Of a DNA stretch of 64,000 bases, positions 62,588 through 64,000 are shown piece after piece. Source of the stretch: Mycobacterium sp. JS623. GTDB taxonomy: Bacteria > Actinomycetota > Actinomycetes > Mycobacteriales > Mycobacteriaceae. A program made the position numbers and the translations under genes. The stretch is from positions 5,828,001 to 5,892,000 of the forward strand of contig NC_019966.1 in assembly GCF_000328565.1 (NCBI RefSeq), read 5' to 3'. Each line of letters begins with the position of its first letter. Position 1 is the stretch's first letter. The notes beneath the pieces are model-generated. The model was not told the origin of the DNA, ran no database searches, and was given only the letters and a program-made list of their open reading frames with translations.

Positions 62588-63777
62588 CGGGTAAACCGAT
62601 GAACTTCGGCGTCTTCATCACACCGTTCCATCCGGTCGGCCAATCCCCCACGGTCGCACTGGAATACGACCTCGACCGCACGGTGGCACTCGACAAACTC
62701 GGGTTCGACGAGGTGTGGTTCGGCGAGCACCACTCCGGCGGATACGAACTCATCGCGTGCCCGGAAGTGTTCATCGCCGCAGCCGCCGAGCGAACCAAGC
62801 ACATCAGGCTGGGCACCGGTGTGGTGTCGCTGCCGTATCACCATCCGCTGATGGTGGCCGACCGATGGGTGTTGCTCGATCACCTCACCCGCGGACGCGT
62901 GATCTTCGGTACCGGACCGGGGGCACTGCCGTCGGACGCGTACATGATGGGGATCGACCCGGTCGAGCAGCGTCGGATGATGCAGGAGTCACTGGAGGCG
63001 ATCCTCGCGCTGTTCCGCGCGGCGCCCGAGGAGCGGATCAGCAGGCACTCCGACTGGTTCACACTGCGCGACGCCCAACTGCACATCCGCCCCTACACCT
63101 GGCCATACCCCGAAATCTCAACGGCGGCAATGATTTCCCCATCCGGCCCGCGGCTGGCCGGCGCGCTGGGCACCTCACTGTTGTCATTGTCGATGTCGGT
63201 GCCAGGAGGATACGCTGCGCTGGAGAACACCTGGGAGGTCGTCACCGACCAGGCCGAGAAGTCCGGTCGCGAAGCGCCCGACCGTGCCGACTGGCGGGTG
63301 CTGTCGATCATGCATCTGGCCGACACCAGGGATCAGGCCATCGACGACTGCACCTACGGGTTGCAGGACTTCGCGAACTATTTCGGCGCAGCCGGCTTTG
63401 TGCCGCTGTCGAATTCCGTTGAGGGAACGCAGTCGCCGCGCGAATTCGTCGCCGAGTATGCGGGCATGGGCAACTGCTGCATCGGCACGCCAGGCGATGC
63501 AGTGACCTACATCCAGGATCTGCTCGACCGGTCCGGCGGCTTCGGCACGTTGCTGCTGCTCGGCCACGACTGGGCGGCACCCGCGGCCACCTACCACTCC
63601 TACGAGCTGTTCGCGCGCGAGGTCATGCCGCACTTCAGGGGTCAGCTCGCTGCGCCGCGCGCGTCGCATGACTGGGCGAAAGGCATGCGCGACAAGCTCC
63701 TTGGCCGCGCCGGCGAGGCCATCGTCAAGGCCATCAACGAGCACACCGACGAACTCAAAGAGCAGGAACAGAACTGA
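62584..63777 (+). CDS. LLM-class flavin-dependent oxidoreductase
   Basis: A 397-residue luciferase-like monooxygenase with N-terminal NFGVFITPFHPVGQSP, FDEVWFGEHHSGGYE and LGTGVVSLPYHHPLMVADRW, typical of FMN- or F420-dependent alkane/sulfonate-type members. No substrate can be inferred. It corresponds in position to Rv3618, next to ephA. The ATG at 62584 overlaps the ephA stop, and the stop TGA overlaps the start of the next dehydrogenase (TGATG), so three genes form a coupled series. Confidence 0.9.
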   Translation: MTGKPMNFGVFITPFHPVGQSPTVALEYDLDRTVALDKLGFDEVWFGEHHSGGYELIACPEVFIAAAAERTKHIRLGTGVVSLPYHHPLMVADRWVLLDHLTRGRVIFGTGPGALPSDAYMMGIDPVEQRRMMQESLEAILALFRAAPEERISRHSDWFTLRDAQLHIRPYTWPYPEISTAAMISPSGPRLAGALGTSLLSLSMSVPGGYAALENTWEVVTDQAEKSGREAPDRADWRVLSIMHLADTRDQAIDDCTYGLQDFANYFGAAGFVPLSNSVEGTQSPREFVAEYAGMGNCCIGTPGDAVTYIQDLLDRSGGFGTLLLLGHDWAAPAATYHSYELFAREVMPHFRGQLAAPRASHDWAKGMRDKLLGRAGEAIVKAINEHTDELKEQEQN

Positions 63778-64000
63778 TGCGCGCCTCGGTACTTCGCGAG
63801 GGTCGCATGGTGCTGCGTGACGACGTCACGGAGCCGGTGCCCGGCCCCGGTCAGGTGCTCGTCGGCGTGAAGGCGTGCGGAATCTGCGGCTCCGACTTGC
63901 ATTTCGCCAAACACGGCGCGGAAGTCCTCGAACTGAACAACCAGATCGAGGGCTTCGGCGACGGCGGGATGAACATCGATCTGAACCGTGATGTGTTCAT
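63777..64000 (+). CDS. Zinc-binding alcohol dehydrogenase, N-terminal part (runs off right edge)
   Basis: The visible 74 codons begin MRASVLREGRMVLRDDVTEP and contain GPGQVLVGVKACGICGSDLH, the catalytic zinc region of the medium-chain dehydrogenase family (Cys and the later His as ligands). The rest of the enzyme, including the NAD(P) domain, is beyond the window. Its start overlaps the LLM oxidoreductase stop (TGATG), so it belongs to the same transcript and may oxidise a product of the ephA/LLM pair. Confidence 0.85.
   Translation, partial: MRASVLREGRMVLRDDVTEPVPGPGQVLVGVKACGICGSDLHFAKHGAEVLELNNQIEGFGDGGMNIDLNRDVF

Overview
The window reads as high-GC actinobacterial chromosome. Gene content and order from about 26.6 kb to the right edge follow the Mycobacterium tuberculosis H37Rv block Rv3579c to Rv3618 (rlmB, cysS, ispF, carD, lpqE, radA, disA, carbonic anhydrase, mutY, mhuD, lpqF, clpC1, lsr2, lysS, coaX, panD, panC, folK, folB, folP, folE, ftsH, ephA). 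The source is therefore a mycobacterium. The extra genes and the absence of PE/PGRS genes suggest a Mycolicibacterium-type species. The comparison is from memory; no search was run.

Region 1 (1 to 20.4 kb, minus strand) is the accessory part. It holds a translationally coupled lipid polyketide operon: a fatty acyl-AMP ligase (FadD26-like), a starter PKS with architecture ACP-KS-AT-KR-ACP (PpsA-like), two KS-AT-DH-KR-ACP synthases, and the ketosynthase of a PpsE-like synthase that runs off the left edge. A TesA-like type II thioesterase lies upstream, behind a gene-free leader of about 1.1 kb and its own double-hairpin terminator. The line looks like a shortened phthiocerol-type (Pps) pathway with no enoylreductase domain and no PpsC-equivalent module in the visible order.

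Region 2 (20.6 to 26.6 kb) mixes intact genes (MBL-fold hydrolase, ArsB-type transporter, SGNH hydrolase) with three broken ones: a frameshifted cupin, a CehA/McbA-type PHP hydrolase with two frameshifts, and a purple-acid-phosphatase-like gene with a frameshift and an internal deletion.

Region 3 (26.6 to 49.3 kb) is core mycobacterial chromosome with small insertions. ispD, normally between carD and ispF, is absent. In its place is a short sequence resembling a 32-bp tandem repeat found at 37.0 kb. A cobalamin riboswitch precedes the cobalt-transport genes cbtB and cbtA.

Region 4 (46.7 to 61.5 kb, minus strand) is a long housekeeping run from ftsH through folate synthesis, pantothenate/CoA synthesis, lysS, lsr2 and clpC1, with many start/stop overlaps. 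The last 2.3 kb, on the plus strand, carries ephA, an LLM-class oxidoreductase and the start of a zinc alcohol dehydrogenase.
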